A stretch of DNA of 64,000 nucleotides from Pseudomonadota bacterium (GTDB taxonomy: Bacteria; Pseudomonadota; Gammaproteobacteria; Steroidobacterales; Steroidobacteraceae): NCBI GenBank assembly GCA_023417315.1, contig JAEZFW010000028.1, positions 62,001-126,000 of the forward strand, read 5' to 3'. The notes below the pieces were generated by a model. The model ran no database searches. It had not been told where the DNA came from and saw only the letters and a list, made by a program, of their open reading frames with translations. The number at the start of each line of letters is the position of its first letter. Position 1 is the stretch's first letter. Of the stretch, positions 25,101 to 34,643 are shown in pieces. The translations under genes were made by a program, and so were the position numbers.

Positions 25101-26489
25101 TCACCGCTTCTTCCTTCTCGGTATATCGAACAGTCGTTCGACGGCTTCGATCTGACGGCGGTCGGTGAGGAACAGGATCACGTGATCGCCCCGATGGATC
25201 ATGGTGTCGTGGTGTGCGATCAACACTTCGTCGCCGCGCACGAGCGCTCCGATCGTCGTTCCTTCGGGCAGATCGATGTCCTCGATCTTCTTGCCGATCA
25301 CGTGGCTGTCGCCTTGTGTGCCATGGGCGATCGTCTCGAGCGCTTCAGCGGCGCCGCGACGCAACGAGTGCACGCGCACGACATCGCCGCGGCGAACGTG
25401 GGCGAGCAACGAACCAATTGTGACCTGCTGCGGGGACAGCGCGACGTCGATCGAACCGCTTTCCATCAGCTCTGCGTACGCGGGTCGGTTGATGAGCGCC
25501 ATCACCTTGTTACAGCCGAGCCGCTTGGCCAGCATGGCCGAGAGGATGTTCGCTTCTTCCGCATTGGTGACACCGACAAACACGTCGGCGCTGTCGATGT
25601 TCTCCTCGAGCAGCAGCTCTTCGTCGGCCGCATCGCCGTTGAGGACGATCGTATTGCTGAGCTGTTCGGAAATTCTGCGCGCGCGGCGCGGATCGCGCTC
25701 GATCAGCTTCACTTGATGTTCCATCTCGAGCCGCTGCGCGAGCCGGAAGCCGATATTGCCGCCACCCGCGATGACGATGCGTTTCACAGGTGCTTCGAGG
25801 CGCTGCATCTCGCTCATGACGAGACGAATGTCCTCGGTCGCTGAAATGAAGAAGACCTCATCGCCGTGCTCGATGACGGTCTCCCCTTCAGGTTTCACGC
25901 TTTGACCACCGCGGTAGATGGCGGCAACACGCGCGTCGTGTCCCTTGATGTGAGAGGCAAGCTGCTTTAATTGTTGCCCCACGAGGGCGCCGCCTTTGAG
26001 CGCTCGTACGCCGACCAAGCGCACGCGGCCTTCGGCGAAATCGAGAACCTGCAGCGCGCCCGGATGCTCGATAAGGCGCACGACGTGCTCCGTCACGAGC
26101 TGCTCTGGGCTGATCGTCACATCGACACTGAATGCACGCTCCTCATCGCCGAACAGCTTCGAGTGTCGCGTGTAGTCTGAAGAGCGAATGCGGGCAATGC
26201 GCGTCGCTTGCTTGTTGAACAACGTCGCGACGATGTGGCACGCGACCATATTCACTTCATCGCTGTTCGTCAGCGCGATCACGATATCGGCCTCGCGTGC
26301 CCCGCAGGCATCCAGCGTGCTTGGATAGGCGCCGTTCCCGGCGACCGTGCGAATATCGAGGCGATCCTGCAAATCGCGCAGCATCTCATCGTTGAGATCG
26401 ACGACCGTCACCTCGTTCGCTTCTTCCCGCGCGAGGTGATACGCCGCCGTGCGCCCGACTTGGCCGGCACCGAGGATGATGATTCTCAT
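25101..26489 (-). CDS. trkA: Trk potassium system regulatory protein TrkA
   Basis: This 462-residue cytoplasmic protein binds NAD(H) and nucleotides and gates TrkH. Two Rossmann folds are present, IIILGAGQVGRTAAYHLA at the start and IVIAGGGNIGFRLAQ at about residue 233, each followed by a TrkA_C domain. The start at 26489 matches homologues. Both ends abut inverted-repeat elements. It is upstream of trkH on the same strand. Confidence 0.96.
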   Translation of the reverse strand: MRIIILGAGQVGRTAAYHLAREEANEVTVVDLNDEMLRDLQDRLDIRTVAGNGAYPSTLDACGAREADIVIALTNSDEVNMVACHIVATLFNKQATRIARIRSSDYTRHSKLFGDEERAFSVDVTISPEQLVTEHVVRLIEHPGALQVLDFAEGRVRLVGVRALKGGALVGQQLKQLASHIKGHDARVAAIYRGGQSVKPEGETVIEHGDEVFFISATEDIRLVMSEMQRLEAPVKRIVIAGGGNIGFRLAQRLEMEHQVKLIERDPRRARRISEQLSNTIVLNGDAADEELLLEENIDSADVFVGVTNAEEANILSAMLAKRLGCNKVMALINRPAYAELMESGSIDVALSPQQVTIGSLLAHVRRGDVVRVHSLRRGAAEALETIAHGTQGDSHVIGKKIEDIDLPEGTTIGALVRGDEVLIAHHDTMIHRGDHVILFLTDRRQIEAVERLFDIPRRKKR

Positions 26490-26491
26490 GA

Positions 26492-26596
26492 TCGGCCAGC
26501 TGGCCAACTGGCAAACTGGGAAGCTGGCCAGAATTCGGCAAAGTTGGGCTGTGTCTCTGGCCAGCGAGCCAGTGGGCCAGTTTGCCAGTTGGCCAC
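26492..26596. repeat. Inverted-repeat element 2, CTGGCCA word type, 19-bp perfect arm
   Basis: The element lies between trkA and uvrD. A perfect 19-bp inverted repeat joins 26501-26519 (TGGCCAACTGGCAAACTGG) and 26577-26595. The left arm carries words of period 8. The spacer is flanked by CTGGCCAGAAT and GTCTCTGGCCAG. No T-tract follows on either side. Confidence 0.9.
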
Positions 26597-26601
26597 ATTT
26601 G

Positions 26602-28758
26602 TCATACCGGCTCCAGATTCGCGTACGCGAGCATCAACCACTTCGTGCCTTGGCCTTCGAAATTCACTTGCACCCGAGCGTGACTTCCTTGTCCTTCCAG
26701 ATCCAGAATGATTCCTTCGCCGAACTTGCCATGGCGCACGCGCTGCCCGAGCCGCATGCCGCTGTCGGACATCTCTTCCTGCATGCCTTGTCTGCGCGGC
26801 GTATAGACCGGTCGCGAGATCTGGATGCGCGGGCGCACCTCCTCGATGAGCTCGGTTGGAATCTCCTTGATGAAACGTGACGGCGTGCCGTAGCTATCGA
26901 CTCCGTGCATACGTCGCTGCTCGGCGTACGTGAGGAACAACTGCTTCATCGCGCGAGTCGCACCGACGTAGCACAGGCGTCGTTCTTCCTCGAGCCCGTC
27001 GATGTCGGTGACCGAGCGAGTGTGCGGAAACAATCCATCTTCCAAGCCGCACAAGAACACGACGGGAAATTCGAGTCCCTTCGCGGAATGCAGCGTCATC
27101 ATCTGCACGCTGTCCTCCCATGCATCGGCCTGCTGCTCGCCGGACTCGAGCACCGCGTGCGAAAGAAAATTCGCGAGCGGCGGTAGCTCACCGCCTTCAT
27201 CCGGCTCGAAGCCGCGCGCGGCGCTCACGAGCTCGTTCAAGTTCTCCACGCGAGTCTCGCCGCGCTCGCCGCGATCTTGCCGGTAATACGGAATCAAGCC
27301 GCTGGCTTGGATCACGTGATCGACTTGCTCGTGCAGCGGCAGATTGCGCGTCTCACGGTCGAGCTGCTCGATGAGCAGCAGAAAGCCATGCAGGCTTTGT
27401 CCACCGCGCGCGCCGAGCTCCGTAATGCATGCACCTGCGGCCTGCCACATCGGACAGGCATTCGCGCGTGCATAGTTGCGCACGATATCCATGCTCTTCA
27501 CGCCGATACCGCGCGGCGGCAGGTTCACGACCCGTTCGAAAGAAGCATCGTCGTTGCGACTGAAGATGATCCGCAGGTACGCGAGAGCATCCTTGATCTC
27601 GGCGCGTTCGAAGAAGCGCAACCCTCCGTACACACGATAAGGAATGCGCGCCGATAGCAATGCTTCTTCGAAGGTGCGCGATTGCGCATTCGATCGATAC
27701 AGGATCGCGCAATCGCTGCGTTGACCGCCTCGCGCCACCCACTCGCGAATGCGATTCACGACGAAATCGGCCTCATCGCGCTCGTTGAACGCGGCGTACA
27801 GCTTGATTGGCTCGCCGCGCTCGCCGCTCGTCCACAGATTCTTGCCGAGTCGACCATTGTTGTTGCTGATGAGCGCGTTGGCGGCATCCAGGATGTTTCC
27901 GGTCGAACGATAGTTCTGCTCCAACCGAAATAACTGCGCATTCGGATAGTCGCGGCGAAACTGCTGCAAGTTCTCAACGCGCGCCCCACGCCATCGATAG
28001 ATAGACTGATCGTCGTCGCCGACCGCGAAGGGCAAGCCATCTCGGCCCGCGAGCAACTTCAGCCATTCATATTGAATGGTGTTCGTGTCCTGAAACTCGT
28101 CGATGAGGATGTGACGGAAGCGTGTTCGATAGTGCGCGAGTACTTCGGGTCGATCGCGCCACAGCTCGAACGCACGCAGCAACAACTCAGCGAAATCGAG
28201 CGTGCCGCTGCGATCGCACTGCTCCTGATAGGCTTCGTACAATCGAATGAACTGACGACGGGTCGGGTCGCCATCGTCTTTCAAATCGCGCGGGCGCAAG
28301 CCTTCGTCCTTGCGTGCATTGATGAACCACATCACTTCCTTCGGGACCCAACGCGCTTCATCCAAACTGAGCGCCTTGAGGAGCTTGCGAATGGCACGCA
28401 CCTGGTCCTCGGAATCCATGATCTGAAACGCTTGCGGTAGATTCGCTTCGCGCCAATGCAAGCGCAGCAGTCGATGCGCGATGCCGTGGAAGGTCCCAAT
28501 CCACAACGGCGCTCGCTGCAATCCAAGCAGAGATTCGATCCGGCCGCGCATCTCCCCAGCAGCCTTGTTTGTGAAGGTAACGGCCAAGATACCGTGAGGC
28601 GAGACGTTCTCGACTTGTACCAGCCAGGCGACCCGATGCGTCAGCACGCGGGTCTTGCCGCTGCCTGCGCCAGCCAGCACCAAGATGGGCGCTAAAGGCG
28701 CCGAAACAGCCGCACGTTGCGCGTCGTTCAGACCGTTGAGAAGGGGCGAAAGATCCAT
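26602..28758 (-). CDS. uvrD: DNA helicase II UvrD
   Basis: This superfamily 1A 3'-5' helicase of excision and mismatch repair has 718 residues. Walker A is LAGAGSGKTRVLTHR, Walker B lies in LIDEFQDTN, and the later motifs GDDDQSIYRWRGA and TLHSAKGLEFPVVF are intact. The N-terminus and the C-terminal FGEGIILDLEGQG region resemble UvrD more than Rep. The start at 28758 (MDLSPLLNGLNDAQR) matches E. coli UvrD. It is transcribed away from the lipoprotein gene at 28886. Confidence 0.96.
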   Translation of the reverse strand: MDLSPLLNGLNDAQRAAVSAPLAPILVLAGAGSGKTRVLTHRVAWLVQVENVSPHGILAVTFTNKAAGEMRGRIESLLGLQRAPLWIGTFHGIAHRLLRLHWREANLPQAFQIMDSEDQVRAIRKLLKALSLDEARWVPKEVMWFINARKDEGLRPRDLKDDGDPTRRQFIRLYEAYQEQCDRSGTLDFAELLLRAFELWRDRPEVLAHYRTRFRHILIDEFQDTNTIQYEWLKLLAGRDGLPFAVGDDDQSIYRWRGARVENLQQFRRDYPNAQLFRLEQNYRSTGNILDAANALISNNNGRLGKNLWTSGERGEPIKLYAAFNERDEADFVVNRIREWVARGGQRSDCAILYRSNAQSRTFEEALLSARIPYRVYGGLRFFERAEIKDALAYLRIIFSRNDDASFERVVNLPPRGIGVKSMDIVRNYARANACPMWQAAGACITELGARGGQSLHGFLLLIEQLDRETRNLPLHEQVDHVIQASGLIPYYRQDRGERGETRVENLNELVSAARGFEPDEGGELPPLANFLSHAVLESGEQQADAWEDSVQMMTLHSAKGLEFPVVFLCGLEDGLFPHTRSVTDIDGLEEERRLCYVGATRAMKQLFLTYAEQRRMHGVDSYGTPSRFIKEIPTELIEEVRPRIQISRPVYTPRRQGMQEEMSDSGMRLGQRVRHGKFGEGIILDLEGQGSHARVQVNFEGQGTKWLMLAYANLEPV

Positions 28759-28885
28759 CGTGCGATTGTAGCTCGCATGACGGAGGCCCACGAGCTATCG
28801 AGGTCAAAACCGCGCGATTGCCGAAGGTTCCGGTATTCTTCCGCATCAGTCCACGACGGATTCATACGTGAGCGCGGGAGGTGTC

Positions 28886-29623
28886 ATGCAAAACTCGCAC
28901 AACGCGTGGGTAGGAGCGGCCGTGAGCGTCGTCCTGCTTCTCAATGGTTGCACGCGCGAACCGGAATCATCGCCCTCAGCGCCTGCGCCGCAAACTGATT
29001 CAGTGACGAGCATCGAAGCCGTGCCGGCAGAATCAAGCTTGGCGATCAAGCGCGGTCTGATGACCATCGCGGAAGACCGGGCGACATTCACCCCGTGTGA
29101 CAGCAAGGATGAGCTATGGGTGCTCGATCAATCTCCGGGCGTGCTCACGCAGTCGCTCATCGAAGGCGAGCAAGCGACGCCTGTGTCGCTCTATGCGGAA
29201 GCCTATGGCGAGCGCGCGCCCGCTGAAGAGGTGCCACAAGCACAGGGATTCGCCGGCATTTTCGTGCTCGAGGAGATCCTTTATGCGGGTGTTCCGGGCG
29301 AAGGTCGCGGCTGCAATGCTCCCATCTCCGACTCCATCGTGACCGCTCGAGGTAACGAGCCATTTTGGTTCGTCGAGGTTCGCGACGAGAAAATGATCTT
29401 CCGCCAGCCTGAAGCGCCGACCGAGATCATCTTCGGCGAGCCGCAAACGGTGCACGCCGAAGGGGCCGTGCGATACACCAGTACGGCGGCCGAACAACGC
29501 CTCGAGCTCATGGTGCATGCGCAGGCGTGCCGAGACACCATGTCGGGCGAATTCTTTGCCTATACGGCGAAAGCCGTGCTGAACGGTCGGGAGCTCAGCG
29601 GCTGCGCGCGGGTGGGGAGATGA
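28886..29623 (+). CDS. COG3650-like lipoprotein
   Basis: This 245-residue protein has a signal peptide with lipobox (LLNGC), then a low-complexity linker. Two features recall COG3650-type lipoproteins: an early FTPCDSKDELWVLD segment and the motif ARGNEPFWFVEV followed by a beta-rich domain with two cysteines. The function of such proteins is unknown. GGGAGGT stands five bases before the ATG at 28886 and decides the start over GTG 28868. The 3' end overlaps the convergent VanZ gene by 29 bp. Confidence 0.75.
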   Translation: MQNSHNAWVGAAVSVVLLLNGCTREPESSPSAPAPQTDSVTSIEAVPAESSLAIKRGLMTIAEDRATFTPCDSKDELWVLDQSPGVLTQSLIEGEQATPVSLYAEAYGERAPAEEVPQAQGFAGIFVLEEILYAGVPGEGRGCNAPISDSIVTARGNEPFWFVEVRDEKMIFRQPEAPTEIIFGEPQTVHAEGAVRYTSTAAEQRLELMVHAQACRDTMSGEFFAYTAKAVLNGRELSGCARVGR

Positions 29624-30809
29624 CATAGCCCGAGTCTCGACGCGCACGTGCGCGCTCCATCGCTCGCATCGCGAGGCCAATGGCAAGAGCGAGCGCCGGA
29701 TCGGTGATCGAGCCACTTTGATTCGGTAGCCATAGCTGCAGGATCTCGAACGTCAGAGCCGCGCCGACGGCGACTGCAATCGCTGCGTTGATCGGTACGG
29801 CCGCTTCACGCAGCAGCCACAGCAACGCTGTGAATAGGAATAATCTTCCCAAGAGCGCCGACCAGTCGATCACGCTGATCGGGTTGTCTGCGCCTTCGAA
29901 CCAGATCCGAAATGGCCAGAAGTCGAACGACGAAGCGCGAACCGTGAAGTCGAATGGCGCGAGTCCTTCGATGATGAGCACTGCGATGAGCCCAATCAGC
30001 AGCAGTCGCCGGCGGGCCTCAGGAGTCAGGCGGTGCATCAGCACGAGCAGCGGCAACAGCAGCAAGAGAGCAATCAGCTCATCCGCAACGAACGTTTGGT
30101 TCATCACGACCAAGCGTCCGACCAGCACACCAGCGATGATGAACAACAAGGTCTCGAGTCGCCGCGAGCGCCGCACCAAGGCGCCTGCCGCGTGGTTCAC
30201 GATGAGCCAGCATACGAGATAGATGTAGATGGAGATGATGTCCCATTCAGGTGCGAACAGCGGTTGAAGCGCCGCCTTGAGCTTTCCCAGATCGAATTGA
30301 GGCACGAAAGGTGCAAACCGAAACGCCAGCCACACGGCAATCACAATGGCGGCTCCGGGATCGCGCCGCGGAGCTTCTTCGCGCGCCGGCAGATGCATCA
30401 ATCCGGCAATCCCGCGCCATGCAAGTCCACCGAGCGCTCCGAGCGAGGCCCCGAGCGTGTTGAGCGCGAGGTCCTTCAAGCTGGGCACGCGCGCCGACAC
30501 GTAGACTTGTGCGACCTCGATCCCTAAGGAAAAGAGTGCGCCTAACGCAGTCGCGGCGAGCAAGGACACGCGGCGGCGCAAGTGAGTGGCGAGCCACAAG
30601 TACAGACAGAAACCGAACGGTAGATACAAAAGGACATTGGCGATGCGATCGCCACGCCCCGCGCGCGCCCACGAGAGTTTCTCGAGCGCTTGCAGGACGC
30701 CGCCCTCGATCGCGTCAGGCTTGAAGTTGAACGGATACAAAGATCCGTAGGCGATCAATGCGACTACGCCCAACAACAACCACGGGATCAGCGATCGCGT
30801 GCGAGGCAT
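29595..30809 (-). CDS. VanZ-family membrane protein
   Basis: This 404-residue membrane protein has a VanZ-like N-terminal domain (SLYPFNF; RIANVLLYLPFGFCLY; LGIEVAQVYVSARVPSLKDLALN) and further hydrophobic segments to the C-terminus, about ten in total. VanZ relatives are of uncertain function; glycopeptide resistance applies only to a few. No vancomycin genes are near. It is downstream of cyoE on the same strand, but a repeat element separates them. Confidence 0.82.
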   Translation of the reverse strand: MPRTRSLIPWLLLGVVALIAYGSLYPFNFKPDAIEGGVLQALEKLSWARAGRGDRIANVLLYLPFGFCLYLWLATHLRRRVSLLAATALGALFSLGIEVAQVYVSARVPSLKDLALNTLGASLGALGGLAWRGIAGLMHLPAREEAPRRDPGAAIVIAVWLAFRFAPFVPQFDLGKLKAALQPLFAPEWDIISIYIYLVCWLIVNHAAGALVRRSRRLETLLFIIAGVLVGRLVVMNQTFVADELIALLLLLPLLVLMHRLTPEARRRLLLIGLIAVLIIEGLAPFDFTVRASSFDFWPFRIWFEGADNPISVIDWSALLGRLFLFTALLWLLREAAVPINAAIAVAVGAALTFEILQLWLPNQSGSITDPALALAIGLAMRAMERARARRDSGYVISPPARSR

Positions 30810-30814
30810 GGAAA

Positions 30815-30905
30815 GGATTGGGGAGCCGAGGCTGAAGGCTGGAGATAGAACACAGATACGTCCGTCTCTGGCCTACAGTCCCAAGCCCCCGGTCTCCAGC
30901 CGAAA
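30815..30905. repeat. Inverted-repeat element 3, GGCTGGAGA/GGCTTGGG word type
   Basis: A 9-bp perfect inverted repeat GGCTGGAGA joins 30837-30845 and 30893-30901. The spacer ends in TCTCTGGCC at 30865-30873. The right arm runs into cyoE and supplies its last codons and the stop (CTGTAG on the minus strand). The arms are weaker than in other elements, but the layout is the same. Confidence 0.6.
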
Positions 30906-31790
30906 TTTGAAGTAGTGATCGATCAACAATCCAGCGAACAGCAGCGCAAGATATTTGATCGAGAACGCGAACGTGCGCATCGGTAAGCGGGCATCACTGC
31001 GCATCTTGAGTTGCAGCGCTCGATAGAGGAAGAAACTCCCGAGCACCACGGCAAAGCCGAGATAGATCAAACCGCTCATGCCTGTGAGATAGGGAAGCAA
31101 CGTCACAATGACCAGTAAGATCGTGTAGAGCAGAATATGCAGACGTGTGAATTCCGCGCTGTACGCCACTGGCAACATGGGAATGCCGGCCTTGGCATAT
31201 TCGTCGCGACGGGCGATTGCCAGCGCCCAGAAGTGCGGCGGCGTCCACGTGAAGATGATCAAGAACAAGAGCAGCGAGTAAGGATCGACGCTACCTGTGA
31301 CCGCTGCCCATCCGAGTACGGGCGGCGCCGCGCCTGCTGCCCCGCCGATCACGATGTTCTGCGGCGTCGCATGTTTGAGCCACACGGTGTAGATGACCGC
31401 ATAGCCGATCAGTGAAAAGAACGTGAGCACGGCCGTGAGCGCGTTCACCCAACCAGCAAGCAATAGCATGGAGAGCGCGCCCAAGAGCGCTGCATACGCA
31501 AGTGCCTGGTGCCCGGTGACATGCCCGGTGGGTAGCGGACGATTACGTGTGCGCGCCATCTGCTCATCGAACCTACGATCGAGCACATGATTGATCGCCG
31601 CCGCCGAGGACGCCGCGAGCGCGATGCCGATGCTGCCGAAGACGAGCGCATCGAACGGCGGAAAGCCGGGCGCCGCCAGGAACATTCCCACGATCGCCGT
31701 GAACATGATCAGCATCACGACGCGCGGCTTGCCGAGCTCGTAGAAGTCGCGCCACGTGGCGTGTTGGGGCCGGTCGGAGGTGGTATCCAC
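30873..31790 (-). CDS. cyoE: Protoheme IX farnesyltransferase (heme O synthase)
   Basis: This integral membrane prenyltransferase converts heme B to heme O, the first step to heme A of aa3 oxidase. The first aspartate motif lies in NHVLDRRFDEQMARTRNRPLP and the second in DEYAKAGIPMLP. About nine membrane segments are seen. The start is uncertain: GTG 31790 is my choice (306 residues incl. start), since the longer frame runs into ctaA. The last residues (LETGGLGL) are encoded by a repeat arm and look unlike the family. It follows ctaA in the oxidase cluster. Confidence 0.88.
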   Translation of the reverse strand: MDTTSDRPQHATWRDFYELGKPRVVMLIMFTAIVGMFLAAPGFPPFDALVFGSIGIALAASSAAAINHVLDRRFDEQMARTRNRPLPTGHVTGHQALAYAALLGALSMLLLAGWVNALTAVLTFFSLIGYAVIYTVWLKHATPQNIVIGGAAGAAPPVLGWAAVTGSVDPYSLLLFLIIFTWTPPHFWALAIARRDEYAKAGIPMLPVAYSAEFTRLHILLYTILLVIVTLLPYLTGMSGLIYLGFAVVLGSFFLYRALQLKMRSDARLPMRTFAFSIKYLALLFAGLLIDHYFKFRLETGGLGL

Positions 31791-31864
31791 GATGAACAAG
31801 ATCGGAACGCGGGTCGCGAGGGCGTCGCTTCGGGATTCTACATGGACCGCCGCTTGGCGGTGGA

Positions 31865-32920
31865 CTAGCCCGAATCCCGCTGTTTTCGAGTTCTCGCCTC
31901 CAGAACGCAAGCTTTAGTCAAGCAGATGGATGCGATCACTAGGAGCGCTGCCATTGCGTTGTGGGCCGTCGCGAGCGACAGCGGCAATCCTCCAACCACC
32001 ATCATGGGTCCTAGGACGAGCTGCACCAGGAGCAATACACCGAGCACTGCTCCTGCGGTCCGAATGGCTGAATGCGAACCGCGAGTGAGGGCGAGCACGC
32101 TCAAGAGGCCGAGCACGAGCGCCGCTACGATCGCCCCCAAGCGATGCGTGAAATGAATGGCGACCCGTGCGGGGTGCTCGAGGACACCGCCCTCATAGTC
32201 GATGCCGAGCCCGCGCCACAGAACGAACGCATCCTCGTGATCCATCTCCGGCCACCACACATTTTGACACCGCGGGAAGTCCGGGCACGCGAGCGCGGCA
32301 TAGTTACTGCTCGTCCAACCGCCCAGCGCGATCTGCAGGAACAGAACGATCAAGCCCGCGAATGCGAGGTTACGCAAGCGAAGAGCCTGCTGGGGTCGAG
32401 GCACGTTAGCATCAGCACGGATATTTTGAGATCGAGGTCGGAAGGCAAGCCACGTAAGCAGCGCGAGCGTGCTCAGTCCTCCGAGCAGATGGAGCACGAC
32501 GATCAGAGGCTTCAGCAGCAGCGTCACCGTCCACATGCCGAGTAGCCCTTGGAATATCACCAGTGCGACGAGCGCAATCGGCAGTGCGACGGGCTGTTCC
32601 GGGTCGTTTCGATTCGCGAGCGCGATCCCCGCAAGAACGAGGATCAGGAATCCGAGCGCCGAGGCGAAATAGCGGTGCACCATTTCCTTGTGCGCTTTCG
32701 CGTACTCGAACGGGCGCTCCGGGAATGCCGTTTGGATGGCATCGACGTTTTGTGCCGCGCCCTGAGCTGTGAGATGACCGTAGCAGCCAGGCCAGTCGGG
32801 GCACCCCAATCCTGCGGCGCTCAAGCGCACCCATGCACCGAGAACGATGACGATGAGCGCAAGACACGCCGCAGCGAACGCCAGCCGGCGAAAAAGCACG
32901 TACGGTCGCGACATCGTCAT
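31865..32920 (-). CDS. ctaA: Heme A synthase CtaA (COX15)
   Basis: This membrane protein oxidises heme O to heme A for cytochrome c oxidase. The N-terminal motif GAWVRLSAAGLGCPDWPGCYG has the conserved cysteine pair region, and a second pair of histidine-bearing helices (HRYFASALGF, HFTHRLGAI) follows. It has eight predicted membrane segments in 351 residues. The start overlaps the stop of the upstream SCO-like gene by one base (TGATG). Confidence 0.93.
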   Translation of the reverse strand: MTMSRPYVLFRRLAFAAACLALIVIVLGAWVRLSAAGLGCPDWPGCYGHLTAQGAAQNVDAIQTAFPERPFEYAKAHKEMVHRYFASALGFLILVLAGIALANRNDPEQPVALPIALVALVIFQGLLGMWTVTLLLKPLIVVLHLLGGLSTLALLTWLAFRPRSQNIRADANVPRPQQALRLRNLAFAGLIVLFLQIALGGWTSSNYAALACPDFPRCQNVWWPEMDHEDAFVLWRGLGIDYEGGVLEHPARVAIHFTHRLGAIVAALVLGLLSVLALTRGSHSAIRTAGAVLGVLLLVQLVLGPMMVVGGLPLSLATAHNAMAALLVIASICLTKACVLEARTRKQRDSG

Positions 32921-33549
32921 CAGCCGATGTGCGAGAACTTGAGCAGTTTCTTCATGTCCTCGAGCAAGCCTTTCGGCGGCGCATCGGGTTTGTAGCTCAT
33001 CATCAAGTTGCCGAGCGGATCTACGATGTAGATGCGCCCCGTGTGAGCTAACGGTTCGCTCACAACGGCTTCGAAGACACTGCGGACATCGGCCGCTTCC
33101 GCATCGAGCTCTGCCACCAGCAGCCCAGGATGCTCAGAGTTCAGATAGTCATCTGCGCAGCAGCCATCCGTCGAGAGAAAGAGGCGTTGCACGCGCTCCA
33201 TGTCGTCGTTGAGCGCCAGGCGGCTTTGACGCATAAGAGTTAGCTGAGTGCGGCATACCGAGTCGCAACTGCCTTCGCCGATGTAGACCAAGGTCCATTT
33301 CCCGCGCAACGTGTTCGCTGGAAGCGGCGTGCCGCTGGGTGTGGAGAGCTCGACCTCAGGAATCTGCTGCGGTGGTTGGATGAGCTCGCCCCGATTCGTG
33401 CTTCCGGGCGGGCGCCAGCCGTCGAGCCCGTAGTAAAGAATGAAAGCAATCGCGAGGGGCGCGAAGAAGATGGCTACGAGGATCCAAAATTGAGCCCGCG
33501 AGCGCGGCTGATGGATCGAAGGAGAGGCAGAATCGTTCGAACCTGACAT
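32920..33549 (-). CDS. SCO-like oxidase-associated thioredoxin-fold protein
   Basis: The protein (209 residues) has one membrane anchor (about residues 22-42) and a periplasmic thioredoxin-fold domain. It carries GSCDSVC, a CxxxC motif as in the copper-binding Sco1/SenC family, and a second pair in DGCCADD. The usual distal histidine of Sco proteins is not clear. It sits between surf1 and ctaA, where many gammaproteobacteria carry a hypothetical oxidase assembly protein. A copper-delivery or thiol-reductase role for the CuA site is inferred. Start 33549 is preferred to 33564. Confidence 0.78.
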   Translation of the reverse strand: MSGSNDSASPSIHQPRSRAQFWILVAIFFAPLAIAFILYYGLDGWRPPGSTNRGELIQPPQQIPEVELSTPSGTPLPANTLRGKWTLVYIGEGSCDSVCRTQLTLMRQSRLALNDDMERVQRLFLSTDGCCADDYLNSEHPGLLVAELDAEAADVRSVFEAVVSEPLAHTGRIYIVDPLGNLMMSYKPDAPPKGLLEDMKKLLKFSHIG

Positions 33550-33577
33550 CGTTTTCTCTAGCATCCCAGGAGCGCAA

Positions 33578-34336
33578 TCAAGTCGCGCTCGAATCCACCG
33601 CGTCTGCTTGTTCGGCGCGGCGCCAGCTCAAGCTGACGTAAATGATGATCGCAACCAGCGCGAAGACGAACCATTGAACGGCGTAGCCGACATGGCGCTC
33701 CGGCCCGAAGCGGGTCAAGACCTGCCATGCACGCTGAAACCCATCGGGCTCGCTTGGATCGAGCAACACGATATGAGGTGCCACTCGCATGCTCAGTGCA
33801 CGTTCGATCGTATCGAGCTCCGGGAAGTTCAGTACGCGTGGCCACGTGCCGTTCGCCTCCAGGACGCCCTCCTCCAACCGCAAGCCCGGCCGCGGCAGCT
33901 CATCCAGCAGGCCGTTGATCTCGCGCGGCGTTTCATCGACCTCTAATTGCGGCAGGTCGGTGCGGCGATCGCCCATTGGGATCCAGCCGCGATCTACGAG
34001 AAGATGACCACCGGTCTCGAGTGCGAACGGCGTCAATACGCGGTACCCAGGTCGCCCCTCCGCCGAAGGCATGTTATCGAGCAGGATCTGCCGTGCGTTC
34101 AGATAATGCCCTCGCGTGCGCACCCGCTGATACCTGGGCAACGTGGCGATGTTTTCGCTCGTCACGGTCGACGTCACTTCCTGACCGCGTTCGAACGAGG
34201 TTTGCAGCGCTTGCTTCTGCTCCGCGCGCCGCAACTGCCACATCCCTAAGCTTACAAAGATCGCCACGCCGACAACCGCTAGGACGGTGCCGACGAGCGT
34301 AGGTGTGAAGCGCCGATTTGCCGAGGCACTGGTCAA
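33578..34336 (-). CDS. SURF1-family cytochrome oxidase assembly protein
   Basis: SURF1 proteins aid heme a insertion into subunit I. Two membrane helices flank a periplasmic domain: residues about 12-32 (LVGTVLAVVGVAIFVSLGMWQ) with the typical GMWQLRR motif, quoted from its end, and a C-terminal YAVQWFVFALVAIIIY helix. GHLLVDRGWIP is also typical. The start is uncertain: TTG 34336 gives 252 residues and GTG 34411 gives 277; neither has a good ribosome site. It is divergent from the small gene at 34439. Confidence 0.87.
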   Translation of the reverse strand: MTSASANRRFTPTLVGTVLAVVGVAIFVSLGMWQLRRAEQKQALQTSFERGQEVTSTVTSENIATLPRYQRVRTRGHYLNARQILLDNMPSAEGRPGYRVLTPFALETGGHLLVDRGWIPMGDRRTDLPQLEVDETPREINGLLDELPRPGLRLEEGVLEANGTWPRVLNFPELDTIERALSMRVAPHIVLLDPSEPDGFQRAWQVLTRFGPERHVGYAVQWFVFALVAIIIYVSLSWRRAEQADAVDSSAT

Positions 34337-34438
34337 GATATACTGCCGCGTTGTGGGCGGCGTGCTGTCCGCCCCCGTCGGGGATCGCCAACTCTCGATC
34401 GCCCCACTCACTAGGACAGGCGTCGCCTGCTGACATTC

Positions 34439-34642
34439 ATGAAATTTCTGATCGTCGCGTGCTTGATCGCGATCGTCGTGAGCCTCGGCTCTGGATTGTT
34501 TCACCTCGTGAACGACAAGGGCGAGTCGAAGAGGATGGTGAGAGCGCTCACCATTCGCATCGCCTTGTCCGTTGCGCTCTTCATCCTACTGTTCATCGCC
34601 TGGTCACAGGGATTGATTCAGCCCCACGGCCTCGGCCGCTAA
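34439..34642 (+). CDS. Twin transmembrane protein (DUF2909)
   Basis: This 67-residue protein has two membrane helices joined by the conserved loop NDKGESKRMVRALTIRI and ends in QGLIQPHGLGR, the DUF2909 pattern. It is regularly found inside cytochrome c oxidase clusters and probably helps assembly, but no function is proven. Here it is the only plus-strand gene within the minus-strand cox cluster, divergent from surf1 and convergent with coxC. Confidence 0.85.
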   Translation: MKFLIVACLIAIVVSLGSGLFHLVNDKGESKRMVRALTIRIALSVALFILLFIAWSQGLIQPHGLGR

Positions 34643-34643
34643 G

